Positions 44,333-55,446 of a DNA stretch of 64,000 bases are shown piece by piece. The translations under genes and the position numbers were made by a program. Below the pieces are notes generated by a model. The model searched no databases. It was given only the letters and a program-made list of their open reading frames with translations, and had not been told where the DNA came from. Within the stretch, counting starts at the first letter, position 1; each line of letters starts with the position of its first letter. Source of the stretch: Melitaea cinxia (Eukaryota; Arthropoda; Insecta; Lepidoptera; Nymphalidae); the NCBI RefSeq assembly GCF_905220565.1, contig NC_059413.1, positions 10,792,001-10,856,000 on the forward strand. The letters are read 5' to 3'.

Positions 44333-44815
44333 TTCTACCTATATATTAAACAGCGTTTTAGTAAGAGTGAAGATTAGATTTATAATTAGGAAAACTGTTT
44401 TTTACACTCTAAAGCGGTATCCCCCAGTTAATCTTTCAGATGTAAAATGCAAACAGTATAAATAGCTACGTATGACGATCCGTTGGATGACATTTGGGTG
44501 TTTGTGTGTTGTGTGCGTTTCTAGACTCCTACACATGATCCTCCTAATTGAGATCGTTGAGTCTCATATGTTTATGTTGGTCACTCTTACCACGAGCAAA
44601 CCCAAACCATACGCCTGCTACCAAAATGTAAAAAAAAACTGTTTAATAATAAAGTCTCCTCTTTCTTTGAATATTATCTAAAATGCAAGGGTTAGATTAT
44701 GTACAAATTATTATATTGGTATTCTGCCATTTTAACTTTAGCTTAGGTATATATAACTTACATTTCCTGTAAAATTCGAAATTTAAATTCAAATATATGT
44801 GGAAACTAGCTGTGC
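44333..44815. other. Intergenic with a SINE C-like scrap
   Basis: 44500-44620 (GGGTGTTTGTGTGTTGTGTGCG, TTTCTAGACTCCTACACATG) resembles the middle of SINE C. Otherwise nothing recognised. Confidence 0.4.
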
Positions 44816-45200
44816 CCGCGACTTCGTTCGCATGGAATTTAACAAAAGAGTTATTGTTCAATTCGCAGTTATAAAATAAATTTCTAGAATAAAAGTAGTC
44901 AAGTTACTCCTAATTAGCTATCCCCCGTCAACTCCAGGTGCAGATGTTTGCGAAAGTGTACCGGTAACGGTCAAGCCTCCGAGCTCGAGGACAAATTCTG
45001 AGTGCGGACCAGATTCGTAGGATCAGGGCTCAGACTCAGAGAGCCCTGATCGATTGGTGGATGGATGATCTGGTGTCTCCAACGGTGAGTCTAGCAACGG
45101 TGGATGCCATACACCCTCACCTACGTTGTTGGGTCCAAAAACGGCACATTATCCTCCTGACACAGGTACTTAATGGGCACGGTTGCTTAGGTAAGTACCT

Positions 45201-45503
45201 TTTTTTTACCCAGAGGAAATCCCTAACGGATGCCTACAGCCCGGGGGATCTGGAGGGTATGTCCGAGTCGCACGGACTAAAACCTTTGGGGTGTTCCTTC
45301 GACACGCCTGGGCGGAATCAAAGGGACGCAGTTGCACTTCCGCGATACCGCTAGCAGTTGCCTTTCAAGCTCGACGCGATTCGTAACTCCTGAGTGGCTC
45401 CCTCGACCACTAAGATCGCCTCCCTCCTCAGGACCGTGCAATGAGGACGATACATACCCCGATCTTCCGATCTTGAGGCTGCTTCGTAATGAAGCAAGAT
45501 AAC
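45201..45503 (-). mobile_element. Retroposed 3' fragment nested in the R1 LINE, 17-bp target duplication
   Basis: TGCTTAGGTAAGTACCT flanks it at 45184-45200 and 45504-45520. A T7 run at the left end is the poly(A) tail of the minus strand. The GC-rich interior (GATTTCCTCTGGGTAAAAAA at the 3' end) looks like the 3' UTR of another R1-clade LINE. Removing it joins the codons GHGCLGKYL and HQMG of the host element. Confidence 0.75.
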
Positions 45504-45520
45504 TGCTTAGGTAAGTACCT

Positions 45521-45775
45521 GCATCAGATGGGGGTAGAGAGGCCACCCCTGCCTGTCACGCGTGTGGTGAGCCACGTGATACGGTGCGTCACACTTTCGA
45601 GGACTGTGTCGCTTGGGGGCCCCAGCACTGCGCCCTGGTGGCCGTAATGGGCGAAGATCTGTCGCTGCCGAGCGTGGTCCGCAGCATGCTTGGCAGCGAG
45701 AGGTGCTGGTCGGCCGTAACCTCCTTCTGCGAGGAGGTCATGGCGTTAAAAGAGGCTGCGAAGCGACAGCCCTAG
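45521..45775 (+). pseudogene. R1-clade ORF2 C-terminus with CCHC zinc knuckle
   Basis: A C-x2-C-x8-H-x4-C knuckle (CHACGE...VRHTFEDC, coded from 45554) is followed by CALVAVMGEDLSLPSVV, SERCWSAV and a terminal EEVMALKEAAKRQP with stop. This order is diagnostic of R1-clade (R1/TRAS/SART-like) ORF2 proteins. The RT and endonuclease are absent. At least one reading-frame change separates it from the segment upstream of the nested insert. Confidence 0.8.
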
Positions 45776-46259
45776 CCTTACGATCACGCCAACCCACTCC
45801 GCAGAAGACAACCAAGGGGAAGAAGGCGTCATTAAGCGCTCCTGCACCCTTCGTAATAGAGTGGGATAAGGGCATCACTATTCCTCCCACTCGTCGCCGG
45901 GGTAATAGAGCGCTCACAGTGCCCGTGGGCGCTCTATGGACAAAGGCGGCCCGCACATGGCGGGCCAACCATCGTCGGGGGTCGCGGTAGCATGCAAAAG
46001 CGATCCCGTGGCGCCCCGCTATGGCGAAGAGGGCACCGCTGGGTTTTAGTGAGTAGTCTGAGTTGGCCAGGAGTACAACACTAGATGTGTAAAAGCATTT
46101 CCCCGCAGAAAAAAAAACAAAAGCTATCCCCCGTCAAAATCGGTCTAGCTGTTTCAGAGATTAGCCGAAACAAATAGACAGATACAAATTATAAAAAATG
46201 TTATTTTAGTATATGTCCCGTGTATACATCAATATGCATTCATTAAAAAGCAGTTTTTT

Positions 46260-46870
46260 AACCGACTTCCAAAAAAGGAGGAGGTTCTCAATTCGACTGT
46301 AATTTTTTTTTTTTTATGTTTGTTACATCAGAACTTTTGACCGCGTAGACCGATTTCGACAAATTTTGTTTTAATCGAAAGGTGGTGTGTGCTAATTGGT
46401 CCCATTTAAATTCATTTGAGATCTAACAACTACTTTTCGAGTTATATCTAATAATGCGTTTTTACTTGACGCTTTTTTCGTCGACCTACGTTGTATTATA
46501 CCGCATAACTTTCTACTGGATGTACCGATTTTGATAATTCTTTTTTTGTTAGAAAGGGGATATCTCTAGTTTGGTACCATGATAAGGAAACCAGGATCTG
46601 ATGATGGGATCCCAGATAAATCGAGGGAAACTCTCGAAAATCCGCAATAACTTTTTACTGGGTGTACTGATTTTGCTAATTTTTAATTTAATCGAAAGCT
46701 GATGTTTATCATGTGGTCACATATAAATTTTATCGAGATCTGATAACTACTTTTTGAGTAATCTTTGATAACGCGTAGTTGCTTGAATATTTTTTCGTCG
46801 ATCTACGTTGTATTACTTGTCGATGTAATTGAAGTCGGTTTTTTTTCGTTTGCGAGCAAACACAATTATT
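46260..46870 (+). repeat. AACCGACTTC-type repeat, complete
   Basis: It opens AACCGACTTCCAAAAAAGGAGG and has GAAGTCGGTT at 46831-46840, followed by CGTTTGCGAGCAAACACAATTATT. Internally a segment (ACTTTTTACTGG...GATCTGA) is repeated twice. No frame of note. The inverted ends suggest a TIR element; the extra right-hand 30 bases are constant between copies, so the class stays open. Confidence 0.7.
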
Positions 46871-46930
46871 TAACATTGCAAACAGACACTTCACTTTTAT
46901 TTATTTGTATAGATACATATAGTACAAGTA

Positions 46931-47250
46931 CTGTGTGGCTACGGTACTAAAGAATATAGCCATCCCCTCTCTTCCCGTGGGTGTCGTAAGAGGCAACTAA
47001 GGGATAACACAGTTCCGCTACCACCTTGGAACTTAAAAAGCCGACCGGTGGCGGGATAACCATCCAACTGCTGGCTTTGAAATACACAGGCCGAAGACGG
47101 GCAGCAGCGTCTTCGGTGCGACAAAGCCAGTACTGCGGTCGCCAACCCGCCTGCCCAGCGTGGTGACAATGGGCAAAACACATGAGTTCACGTTATTTTT
47201 GACTTAAACTTGTGGAGGCTGGTGTCCAGCAGTGGACTGTATAGGCTGTA
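46931..47250 (+). repeat. SINE A, full length, no (GATGAT)n
   Basis: From CTGTGTGGCTACGG to GGACTGTATAGGCTGTATGAAAG; the tail is decayed. Confidence 0.85.
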
Positions 47251-47698
47251 TGAAAGAAGTAAGTATATTTATTTAATTCACTTGAATATTTAGGTAAACG
47301 GATGCCATTAATATCATGAAAAAATAATTAAATTCCTTACAAAACGTCTAATTTGTCATTAATATTAAAATATCATTAAAAGTTTCGATGTTATATTTTG
47401 ATATATAATAACATAAGTCCATAATTTCTATTGTCTATTTTGTAAGCTGTAGTTAACTCAGCGCTAACACAGAGGCAGACACCTACTAACAGAGCCTAAA
47501 ATCGATTAAATGCTTCAAAATTATCCTCTCCAACAAAATCATACTAAAAATGTTCGCCAAGTTAAATCAAAACGAAGTAAGAAAATCAAAAAATTAAAAT
47601 TTTTTTGGAAGTTATAAAATAGTGTATTTGTTGAAAAACTAAAAATTAATAACAAAATTAAATACAATACTTATTCTAAAAAAAAATCTTTTTCTCTC
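47251..47698. other. tRNA downstream flank, no other feature
   Basis: AT-rich; the A9 run at about 47679-47687 is T9 on the transcript of the adjacent minus-strand tRNA and should terminate it. Confidence 0.5.
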
Positions 47699-47771
47699 CG
47701 ACCGTGACAGGACTCGAACCTGCAATCTTCGGATCCGAAGTCCAACGCCTTATCCATTAGGCCACACGGTC
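47699..47771 (-). tRNA. tRNA-Arg (anticodon TCG), canonical form
   Basis: Acceptor GACCGTG/CACGGTC, D arm GCCTAATGGATAAGGC, anticodon loop CTTCGGA (TCG), T arm GCAGG-TTCGAGT-CCTGT. It matches my memory of the standard arthropod tRNA-Arg-TCG more closely than the other two copies. It differs from them at several positions in the D, anticodon and T arms, mostly keeping the pairing. A strong pol III terminator (T9) lies about 12 nt after the 3' end. Confidence 0.93.
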
Positions 47772-48241
47772 TGCAGTGAAACATACGAAATAGGTCACCG
47801 TAACCAACAAAGGCCTTTGTAGCATCATATATGACGACAGAGGTCGCTCAACTGCCCTTATGATAAAGAAATTATTTAAAAAATGTTAGCTCTTATTCTG
47901 TTACTATTAAGGGTGATAATGGGAAGTTGTATTACGTCAGAGGTTATTCCTCTTTCGACCTTCCTAAGTGTTAATGAAATTGTTTAAAATTACTTCCGTG
48001 TTTGTATAGTTCTTATTGACATCGACATAAAGCCGATAATTACGAGGAAGTATTTACATCAAGTAGCTTATTAATATTTCACTAATACCCAACTAATATT
48101 CCTACTTAATTACTTTCTTTATCGGTTATAAATAAAAATATATAAAAACGCATCCCAAATAATACATTAATATTTATTAGAAGTGCAAAACTTTTAATTA
48201 TCACTAATATAATTACATTTTAATATCTTATATATATATTA
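47772..48241. other. tRNA upstream flank, nothing else recognised
   Basis: The first 20 bases (with ACGAAATAGGT) resemble the same position beside the other tRNA-Arg genes (TCGAAATAGGT), pointing to an old common duplication. The rest is AT-rich. Confidence 0.45.
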
Positions 48242-48347
48242 ATATCCGCCAATCCGCATTGGAGCAACGTGGTGGATTAAGCTCTGTAGAAGAAGGCTCC
48301 TACATAGGGAAAGAGACTTATGCCCAACAGTGGGATATTATAGGCTG
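48242..48347 (+). repeat. SINE C/E 3' part
   Basis: CCGCCAATCCGCATTGGAGC through AACAGTGGGATATTATAGGCTGA, the RTE-like tail. Confidence 0.75.
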
Positions 48348-48683
48348 AAGCGTAATATTTTTTTTAAACTACACCCACTCCTTGGTTTCACATCGATTAT
48401 TTTTTAATGCGTGTAAATTTGTTAACGTTTCTAGTCATTATTACTGTCTCACGATCAGTCTCAGATTTTCAAATTTCTAGACTCCCTTCAACCCATCTGC
48501 TTTTTACTTTAAAATATATATGTTTTTAAATATTCATTACCAAAAATTTTCCATACAAATTGTTTAATTATAATTAATAATAATAAATAAAAATAAAACA
48601 CATTAGTGCGCTGTCTACGGAGACTATTTAATTAATTAACAATAAGTAGATCAACCCCTAAATCTCCTTATTAACAACATTTG

Positions 48684-48860
48684 ACGTCGTGTTAGCGCAG
48701 CGGCCACAGCACTGGTTTGTGACTGTTGCGCTGGCAGTTGCGGGTTTGATCCCCGCACATGGCATGCATTAGTATTGGCCATAAAGATGTATGCCGTGAT
48801 CTATGTGGTGGCTTTATGTTTTTGGCGTGTGTGTTTCCAGACCCCCAACACAGGAGTCAA
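48684..48860 (+). repeat. SINE C, tRNA-headed, short form
   Basis: TGTTAGCGCAGCGGCCACAG (A box), GGTTTGATCCCC (B box with one change) and GACCCCCAACACAGGAG; ends in an ATTTATT-rich tract like the 17.7-kb copy. Confidence 0.75.
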
Positions 48861-49168
48861 TTCGCATTTATTATTCATTTATTATTTATATTTATATTCG
48901 TACATAGTTGTATTATTGTTTTAGCGTAGGGTAGTTAAATTTCAATAAAATAACATTTTTGGTAATAAAAAGACGAAAGTATTACTTAGGTTTTAGTTCA
49001 AAGTATTATTTGAAGTCGATATTCTTGTGTTTATTACAACACTAGTCATGCGTTATGCTTATGGAGAGGTATTACAGAAAAAAAAATATTGCAAAGAAGT
49101 AGAAACAAACAAAAAAAATTTTAAATGTTAGCAGTGGTTGTAGAAGTCGATTCTAAATTATAATAATG

Positions 49169-49488
49169 CACTTCAGCCTATCGCAGTACTTTGCTGGACT
49201 AAGCCTCCACAAGTTCGCGCCAAAAATGCCGTGAACCCATGTGTGTTGCCCATAGTCACTACGCTGAGCAAGCGGGTTGGTGACCGCAGGACTTTGTCGC
49301 ACCAAAGATGCTGCTGCCCGTCTTCGGCCTGTGTATTTCAAAGCCAGCAGTTGGATGGTTATCCCGTCCTCGGTCGATTTTTTAAATTCCAAGGTGGTAG
49401 TGAAACTGTGTTATCCCTTAATCGCCTCTTACGACACCCACGGGAAGAGTAGGGGTGACTATATTCTTTACTGCCGTAGCCACACAGC
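49169..49488 (-). repeat. SINE A, full length
   Basis: Minus-strand unit from the RTE-like end to CCGTAGCCACACAGC. ATTATAATA occurs at both flanks (49157-49165, 49496-49504) and may be its target duplication, but it is low in complexity. Confidence 0.8.
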
Positions 49489-49801
49489 TAGCATTATTAT
49501 AATAGTATATGTTATTTATAAATAATGTGTACATTACATTATAGCTAACTCATTGTGGCGTCGTTAACAACATATGACTATAAAATATACAACAGTGAAT
49601 GAAATTATTAACAAATATTTACTTAATCATTATCTAGATCAGTTCTGTTCTAGTTCATGACTATAAAATCTGTGATGTATTTAAAATGAATAATCAGATG
49701 CTGCCATCAGGTAAAATTTATTTTAATCTAATATTAAACAATCATTCATAATTTTAATAAATATTTATTTATTAGCATTTATCAATATTAATCTTAATAA
49801 T

Positions 49802-50007
49802 TGTGTTTACACGCAAACGAAAAAAACCATTTAATTGAAATTCAATTGAATCGACAAGTACAACGCAAGTAAAAGAATAGTCAATTAAATACGCATTATT
49901 AGAGACATTGCAAAAAGTAATCGTCAGATCTTGATCAAACTTAAACGAAACACACATAAAATATACAGACGAATTGCGAACCTCCTCCTTTTTTAAACTT
50001 GGTTAAA
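49802..50007 (-). repeat. AACCGACTTC-type repeat, shortened
   Basis: Minus-strand copy with CGTTTGCGTGTAAACACAATTATT at one end and TTTTAACCAAGTTTAAAAAAGG at the other; the middle is deleted. Confidence 0.6.
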
Positions 50008-50029
50008 AATATAAATTTTTTCTATGTAA

Positions 50030-50177
50030 TGTATAATCTTGGAACTACTGGATCGATTTTAAAAATTCTTGCACCAGAACAATGTTACGTTATCACTTAG
50101 TGATATAATAAAGGAAGAAAACTGATGAAGTAAAATCGTATTTTCCACGCACGCCAAGCCGCCAGCGCAAGATAGTT
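50030..50177 (+). mobile_element. Helitron-like fragment, degenerate
   Basis: GGAACTACTGGATCGATTTT and ATTCTTGCACCAGAACAATG are a frequent lepidopteran Helitron interior; it ends GCCGCCAGCGCAAGATAG where CTAG is expected. Confidence 0.4.
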
Positions 50178-50527
50178 TTTATGAAAAAGAAATACCTCGA
50201 ATTAACAACTTGTTTTAAATTTAAATTTATTTTATTTAAGTTAAATAAATTAGACCCGCAAAAGCCAAGATTAATTACAATATTTAGATATAGTTGAAAA
50301 AAAAAAGATTTTTTTTCTAAAATTTATGATAATTTATTATGAATACATTATGTTCTATTGAGATAGCCATTACTATTTATATATACTAGTGTGAATAAAG
50401 CTATTCCGTTACACAGGTCAATCAGACATGCACCCTTATTAATATTACTATACTCCATCGTTCAATAAATGGAAGCTAGCATATACTTGAAAATAAGCTC
50501 TATTTTACGGAATATAAGACCTATATT

Positions 50528-50644
50528 TCAATAACCAGTCCTCTCAAGCTGTTGCTCTAGGATACGGCCATCTCCGCGCGGCTTATGATCTCCTGGTACA
50601 TTGTTATGTAATTTCGTTCCGTAGTCGTCACGGTAACCGAACAT
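50528..50644 (-). CDS. Probable terminal coding exon of a host gene
   Basis: On the minus strand, a strong acceptor (TTTCTTCTTTCAG) is followed by 38 codons and TGA. The peptide runs from MFGYRDDYG to QQLERTGY, is rich in G, D and R, and uses G/C at many third positions, unlike the AT-rich surroundings. If the reading starts in phase 0, the first codon is ATG, but it is more likely a continuation of upstream exons at higher coordinates. An AATAAA lies about 190 bp downstream (near 50335). No family recognised. It is the strongest host protein-coding candidate here. Confidence 0.5.
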   Translation of the reverse strand: MFGYRDDYGTKLHNNVPGDHKPRGDGRILEQQLERTGY

Positions 50645-50879
50645 CTGAAAGAAGAAAAAAAGTATAGAGAGATTAATACCTACTTTGTATTGGAAATTTT
50701 AGATCCCTAAAATTTGCAACTGTGTCAAAGGTTAGTTTAAGTACAAAGCAAAGAAGATAATGGGTCAACGATCCTTTACTGTTTGACAAGTTAATCGCTT
50801 TGCTTTTAGGTCGAAGCGGGTTTGATTTGAACCAATATTGACTGTGTGAAACGTCCTGAATTACCTTTTCCTAATCTAA

Positions 50880-51007
50880 ATCTTCGGTGCGACAAAACCA
50901 GCCCTGCGGTCACCAACCCGCCTGCCCAGCGTGTTGACTATGGGCAACAAACATGAGTTCACGCCATTTTTGGCGCGAACTTATGGAGGCCTATGTCCAG
51001 CAGTAGT
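50880..51007 (+). repeat. SINE A, 3' half
   Basis: From TCTTCGGTGCGAC to GGCCTATGTCCAGCAGTAG; the tail is lost. Confidence 0.75.
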
Positions 51008-51582
51008 ATCATGTACTGGTGGACTTCCACTGAATTGTAAATACAATTTGAAATTTGAAAAAGAAAACTACTAGTTACTGGTTTTTATCAGTATATCAGA
51101 AATATATATTAATAATGAAACGCGCTGTTTATAGATTCACGCGCTCATGCAATCATTGAATAATTTTATTGCCTAAGTGTAATCATTTTCGTAGTTTACA
51201 CAAACACCATGTAGCTAGGCTGCATACAAACAAATTATTTCGGCATCATCAATCAGTACATGAAAATCAAACAATAGCGGTTACAGCATTGATATGCGTG
51301 GTCTATTCGACATAATTTTACCGCAACGTTTATATGATGAGGACAAAAATACTTTCGTAATTCAATATGTGACATAGTGTGTTTTATAAATTAGGACAAT
51401 AAAATCGAATATAGACAGTTAACTACGTCTTTTATCTTATAATTAAGATAACTAGTAACTTCACACTATATTATCGCTTCAGTATTACATGCATCGAGTT
51501 CGATAAATTGTAAATGTAGTTTAAATTTTAATTTATTGTTTACCCGTTTACAACCTAAATTAATTTTAAGTACACATGGAGT
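51008..51582. other. Intergenic, nothing recognised
   Basis: No feature recognised. Confidence 0.35.
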
Positions 51583-51715
51583 TCTCCAGCCCGCTAGACC
51601 GACGACGTAACTGCGTACAATCGGCGTTGGAGGCTGATTGAAGATTGCACACAAACGGAATATTTGGCGCGAATTTTGGGAGATCTATGTCCAGCAGATG
51701 ACTGCGACAGGCTGA
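51583..51715 (+). mobile_element. RTE LINE C-terminal end, 5'-truncated and decayed
   Basis: CCAGCCCGCTAGACCGACGACG, then TTTGGCGCGAATTTTGGGAG and a YVQQMTATG-like ending with stop. The upstream part is RTE coding sequence as at 33985, not SINE A. Confidence 0.65.
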
Positions 51716-53005
51716 AGCAAAGCAAGCAACGCAAACACCTAACATCAGGGAGTTTAAAATCTTAGCTTTAGCTGGTAACTATATAAAGTTAATTTCATTA
51801 AGTGTTAGAACATAAAACTAAGTTCGACAACCGCCACCACTACAGTTTAGCGACCCCATATTTCTTAGCCACATTTTTTTTTTTGTAACATAGAAACTCT
51901 TTTATTGACTCGAGTTATCATTATCGAATTCACTAACTTATGTCTTGCAGTTTTATTATTATAAATCCCACATCTTATGTAACCAAAACTTTTTCCAGAT
52001 CAACAAATGTTTGCATATCAAGATTCTTCACAATAGGTTCAATAGTTTTTGTATCAAAGAATTAAAATTCAATCTTATAAACCGAAGGTCACTTATTCAT
52101 TCACGGACTTATCGCGATATTTCCAAAACTATTCTATGTTAATTTTAGCACAGTGATATAACACAATATACATATATAGAAGTAAGTAAAAAAATATTTT
52201 TAAGGAAAGTATTTTGGAAAACTCTTTCGGTCAAGGGTTTAAAATGTACATGGAACGTTAAATCTGGACTTAGAAGTACGAGAATGGGTATATAGGCTAT
52301 TGATAACAACTAAAAGTGATCAGTTCCAATTTTTTTAGATGTTTTTTAAAGTTGATATTGAGATTCAAGTTTGTATAGGTAACTCGTAATTTTTAATTTT
52401 AATTTTTCTGAACTAAGTAGCTAGCTACCGTGGATGTAAACGCAGGGCGCAGCTAGTTTAAAAATGTACATAAAACATTTGTTTTATTTACATCTGCCAG
52501 TCATTTCGTATGAATTTCTATTAGCCCGTTCAATTAGTCTAAATGTTAAGATATACAATTCTTTAAATGGCACGTGAAATTGATTAAGTCGGAATTGGAA
52601 AGGCACGAGGCAAGAGGTTAATCTAGAGATACACACGACACGTGAGGATATGTCTTTTTGTACTCACGTGCCCCTTGACCTTGTGTCGGGCATGTTTCAG
52701 CGAAAAAAGTTTTGAAGATATCGACTGACAATAGAATAAAGTCTTTATTATGGATTTTGGAGATGCTATCGATAATTCATTTGGAAGTCGAGCAGAGGCC
52801 CGAGTTATTGTACGAATTTTCAATACAAGGAAAAAAGTATAAGGAAAGTAATAATGTAAAAATGAATAAGGCATAAGGAAAAAAGTTAACGAATAAATAT
52901 TTTACAGGTATTTTAAAACATGGCGATAAATCATATGGAAAATCTATATTGCTGAAATAAGAAACATGAAAATAAGAATATTACATTTGCTAGTAAAAAA
53001 ACGAG
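51716..53005. other. Intergenic, one Helitron-like end
   Basis: GTAAACGCAGGGCGCAGCTAG followed by T at 52457 resembles a plus-strand Helitron 3' end without identifiable 5' end. Nothing else recognised. Confidence 0.4.
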
Positions 53006-53049
53006 TGTGTTTTAGACCACACGATTGAAGTAAAACTTACGAAACATAA

Positions 53050-53365
53050 CTCTTTTTTTTTTTAATATATAGACTAGCGCTTGACTGCGATCTCACCTGA
53101 TGGCAAGTGAAGATGCAGCTTAAGGTGGTGCGCGCTTGCCTAGAAGATGCCTATTCACTCTTGATTTAAAGATACCCAAATTATAGTTCGTTGGAAAAAC
53201 GGAAGCCGGAAGGGCATTCCAAATTTTTGCGGTGCGTATTAGGAACGAGGAAGCAAATCGTTTAGTGCGAGATCGTGGGATTTCAACCACATAGCGGTGT
53301 AGATTCATGCGATGCCTTGCGGTTCGGTGGTAGAAAGGTGATGGTGATGGTGGAACCAAACTCTC
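53050..53365 (-). mobile_element. 5'-truncated Jockey-like LINE, poly(A)-tailed
   Basis: Minus strand: 79 terminal codons, a short 3' UTR ending CCATCAGGTGAGATCGC...AGTCTATATATT, then A11. Possible short duplication AACTCT on both sides. Same CCATCAGGTGA ending as SINE F. Confidence 0.7.
53120..53359 (-). pseudogene. LINE RT protein C-terminus
   Basis: Contains RTKRFASSFLIRTAKIWNALP and VFPTNYNLGIFKSRVNRHL, the standard end of Jockey/R1-related RT proteins (W-N-x-LP, V-F, FK...N). The catalytic part is absent. The frame is intact to its stop. Confidence 0.75.
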
Positions 53366-53504
53366 TCTCTTTCTAACTTCACTAACTTATATCTCCTCCT
53401 CAACCTCCGTTCGCCTCGCCCGACAACACTTTTCGTAACGCTCTCATCACGCATTCACAAGCTTACTCCCCAAGTCAACCATGCGTACAGAAGTTATACT
53501 TCAA

Positions 53505-53969
53505 AAATACATGTACCTACACTTTTATAATATTTATGACCTACTGACTTGAAAAAAAATTAGAGAAATTCCCAATAAAATGTACAAAATTCTTTAATAA
53601 TTAGTATAATATAATAAAGATCATATTCTTTAAAATGAGTTACAAGGGAAGAGATGTAAAGAAAGTGTCATTGATATACGCGGTCCCTGAAGCACTGGAG
53701 GTCGAGCGAAGTCAACCGCTTTGACATACGAGGGCACAGAGCCCGTGACTATTACACCGTAGAACATTTAAGAGAATAAATTAAATTTAAGTTCTTAAAC
53801 AAAACTCATGGTTATTTGTGTATGTAGATCAAAAGTACGGCAAAGGGTTTAAGCAGGATAAACAAAATGTATAATGGTTCCTTATAATTAAAAAAGTAGT
53901 TTTCATATACACTTAAGAGAGATAATTTATTTTGTAATACTGACATTTAAGATGTTTTATGTGACGTTG
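53505..53969. other. Intergenic, nothing recognised
   Basis: A 29-codon frame starting near 53637 (MSYKGRDVKK...) is too short to call. Confidence 0.3.
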
Positions 53970-54099
53970 CTACGCTTTTTTTTTTCGGTCGTACCAACTC
54001 AGAAACCTTCGTGGGCTCATGCACAACACTACTGAAGATCATGACACGATCAAATGCATAGTTTACGAATCTATAAAGGACATACAGACAAACATTCAT

Positions 54100-54104
<5 letters not shown>
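53970..54104 (-). mobile_element. Helitron-like fragment ending in (AT)n
   Basis: Minus-strand relative of the 13290 element (shared GCATTTGATC, GGTACGACC segments); the 5' TC end has expanded into the (AT)n at 54104-54143, and the 3' CTAG end is lost. Confidence 0.6.

Positions 54105-54143
<39 letters not shown>
54104..54143. repeat. (AT)n microsatellite
   Basis: About 19 AT units. Confidence 0.9.
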
Positions 54144-54145
<2 letters not shown>

Positions 54146-55007
54146 GTTTCAATTTAGAGCTTCTTTCATATAGAATAGGTGCAGAAAAATATACCTCTTT
54201 TATTTTTATTTTTTAAATGAATAGAAACATTTTAATTCTTTTACTAACGATACTTTAAAAAAAATTAAAAACGGATCCGTTTTACCTCCTTATTGCTCTT
54301 TTTCATATCTGCTATGGGACAAAAAGAGCTTGTCGAGAATTTAAAAAAATTGCAAAACAATTTTTTTCCCATCAAATCACTAGTATACTAATTATTGAAA
54401 TAGTCATTGTGATCACATTTAACTTAATTTTCTTTAGAATTATTATAATCCTAGAAAATAGTTTGAACCTAGCCTTACCATATTTCGGAATCTAATTTTT
54501 TATACATTTTTATATACGGAAGCCATCGTAAGCCAAATAATGATACAAATGGACAGCTGTTTCTGGAAATGTGTAAACGCGCCCTTGAGTATAGTACAAC
54601 TGTTTTTTTAAAATAAAGTTTCTTTATTCGCTATTTATTATCATTTTTGTACATAAAAACATTAGTTTCAATCTGTTTAGAATTAAACAACATTACTCTG
54701 ATTGTGTGTTCTGTTTTATATACACTTGAAAAAGAATTACAACCGTATTATACGTGTTAGATTTGCATGTTTAACCTGTATTTGAAATGTGTTTACTTTG
54801 AGGGTGTACACAAGCAGGTAAAATTCAATTCTATTTATTTGCTATTTACCTGTTGAGTCACGAGAGGACACGAAATAGGGCCATTACCTCAAACACAAAA
54901 ATCGTTTAGACCAATAGATTACGGAAGGAAGTATTCTGAAAATGAAGGACAAATAGAGTTTAGGATCCTTCGTGACTTACGTATAAGTAAGTTTGTAATC
55001 GTTTTTT
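54144..55007. other. Intergenic, nothing recognised
   Basis: AT-rich, no repeat end or exon. Confidence 0.35.
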
Positions 55008-55446
55008 AACCGATTTCAAAAAAAGGAGGAGGCTACTCAATTCGAAAGTATATAGATATATTTTTTGTGTATATTCGGGGATAACTCCGTCGTTTATGAA
55101 CCGATTTTGATAATTCTTTTTTTGTCGGAAAGAAGATATCCCTAGTTTGGTACCATGGTAAGAAAACAAGGATCTGATGATGAAATCCCAGAGAAATCGA
55201 GGGAAACTCTCGAAAATCCGCATAACTTTTTACTGGGTGTACCGATTTTGATGATTTTTAATTTAATCGAAAGCCGATGTTTATCATATGGTCACGTGTA
55301 AATTTCATTGAGATCTGATTACAACTTTAGGAGTAATCTTTGATAATGCGTATTTACTTGACTAATTTTTCGTCTACCTACGTTGTATTATTTGTCGATA
55401 TAATTGAAGTCGGTTTTTCTTCGTTTGCCTGCAAACACAATTATTT
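55008..55446 (+). repeat. AACCGACTTC-type repeat, complete
   Basis: From AACCGATTTCAAAAAAAGGAGG to GAAGTCGGTTTTTCTTCG and CTGCAAACACAATTATT; family blocks GATAATTCTTTTTTTGTCGG and GGATCTGATGATG present. Confidence 0.7.

Larger units (their letters stand above)
44932..46121 (+). mobile_element. 5'-truncated R1-clade LINE, 16-bp target duplication
   Basis: Flanked by AGCTATCCCCCGTCAA at 44916-44931 and 46122-46137, and ends with a poly(A) tract. It is GC-rich, unlike its surroundings. The coding part runs HPHLRCWVQKRHIILLTQVL then GHGCLGKYL (interrupted by an insert) to the CCHC region. Only the C-terminal part of ORF2 and the 3' UTR are present. Confidence 0.85.
44816..46913 (-). mobile_element. 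Helitron-like element holding nested insertions
   Basis: The minus-strand TCTATA start (plus 46913) and CTAG end (plus 44816) delimit a copy of the CTAGCTGTGCCC subfamily. Its own 300-odd bases are split by an R1-clade LINE (44932-46121) and an AACCGACTTC-type repeat (46260-46870). Confidence 0.75.
53006..53504 (+). repeat. TGAAGTAAAA-type repeat split by a LINE
   Basis: TGAAGTAAAACTTAC at 53026 faces AGAAGTTATACTTCA at about 53489-53503. Together with GTTTTAGACCACAC on the left it matches 25823-26001 in inverted orientation. The LINE at 53050-53365 interrupts it. Confidence 0.6.

Noticed and set aside
45613..45990. 125-codon GC-rich frame
   Set aside because: Alternative frame over the R1-clade ORF2 end; the correct frame carries the CCHC knuckle.
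46260..46870. LTR or solo-LTR interpretation of the AACCGACTTC-type repeats
   Set aside because: No TG...CA ends, no flanking duplication and no pol fragments; inverted ends fit a TIR element better, though the class stays open.
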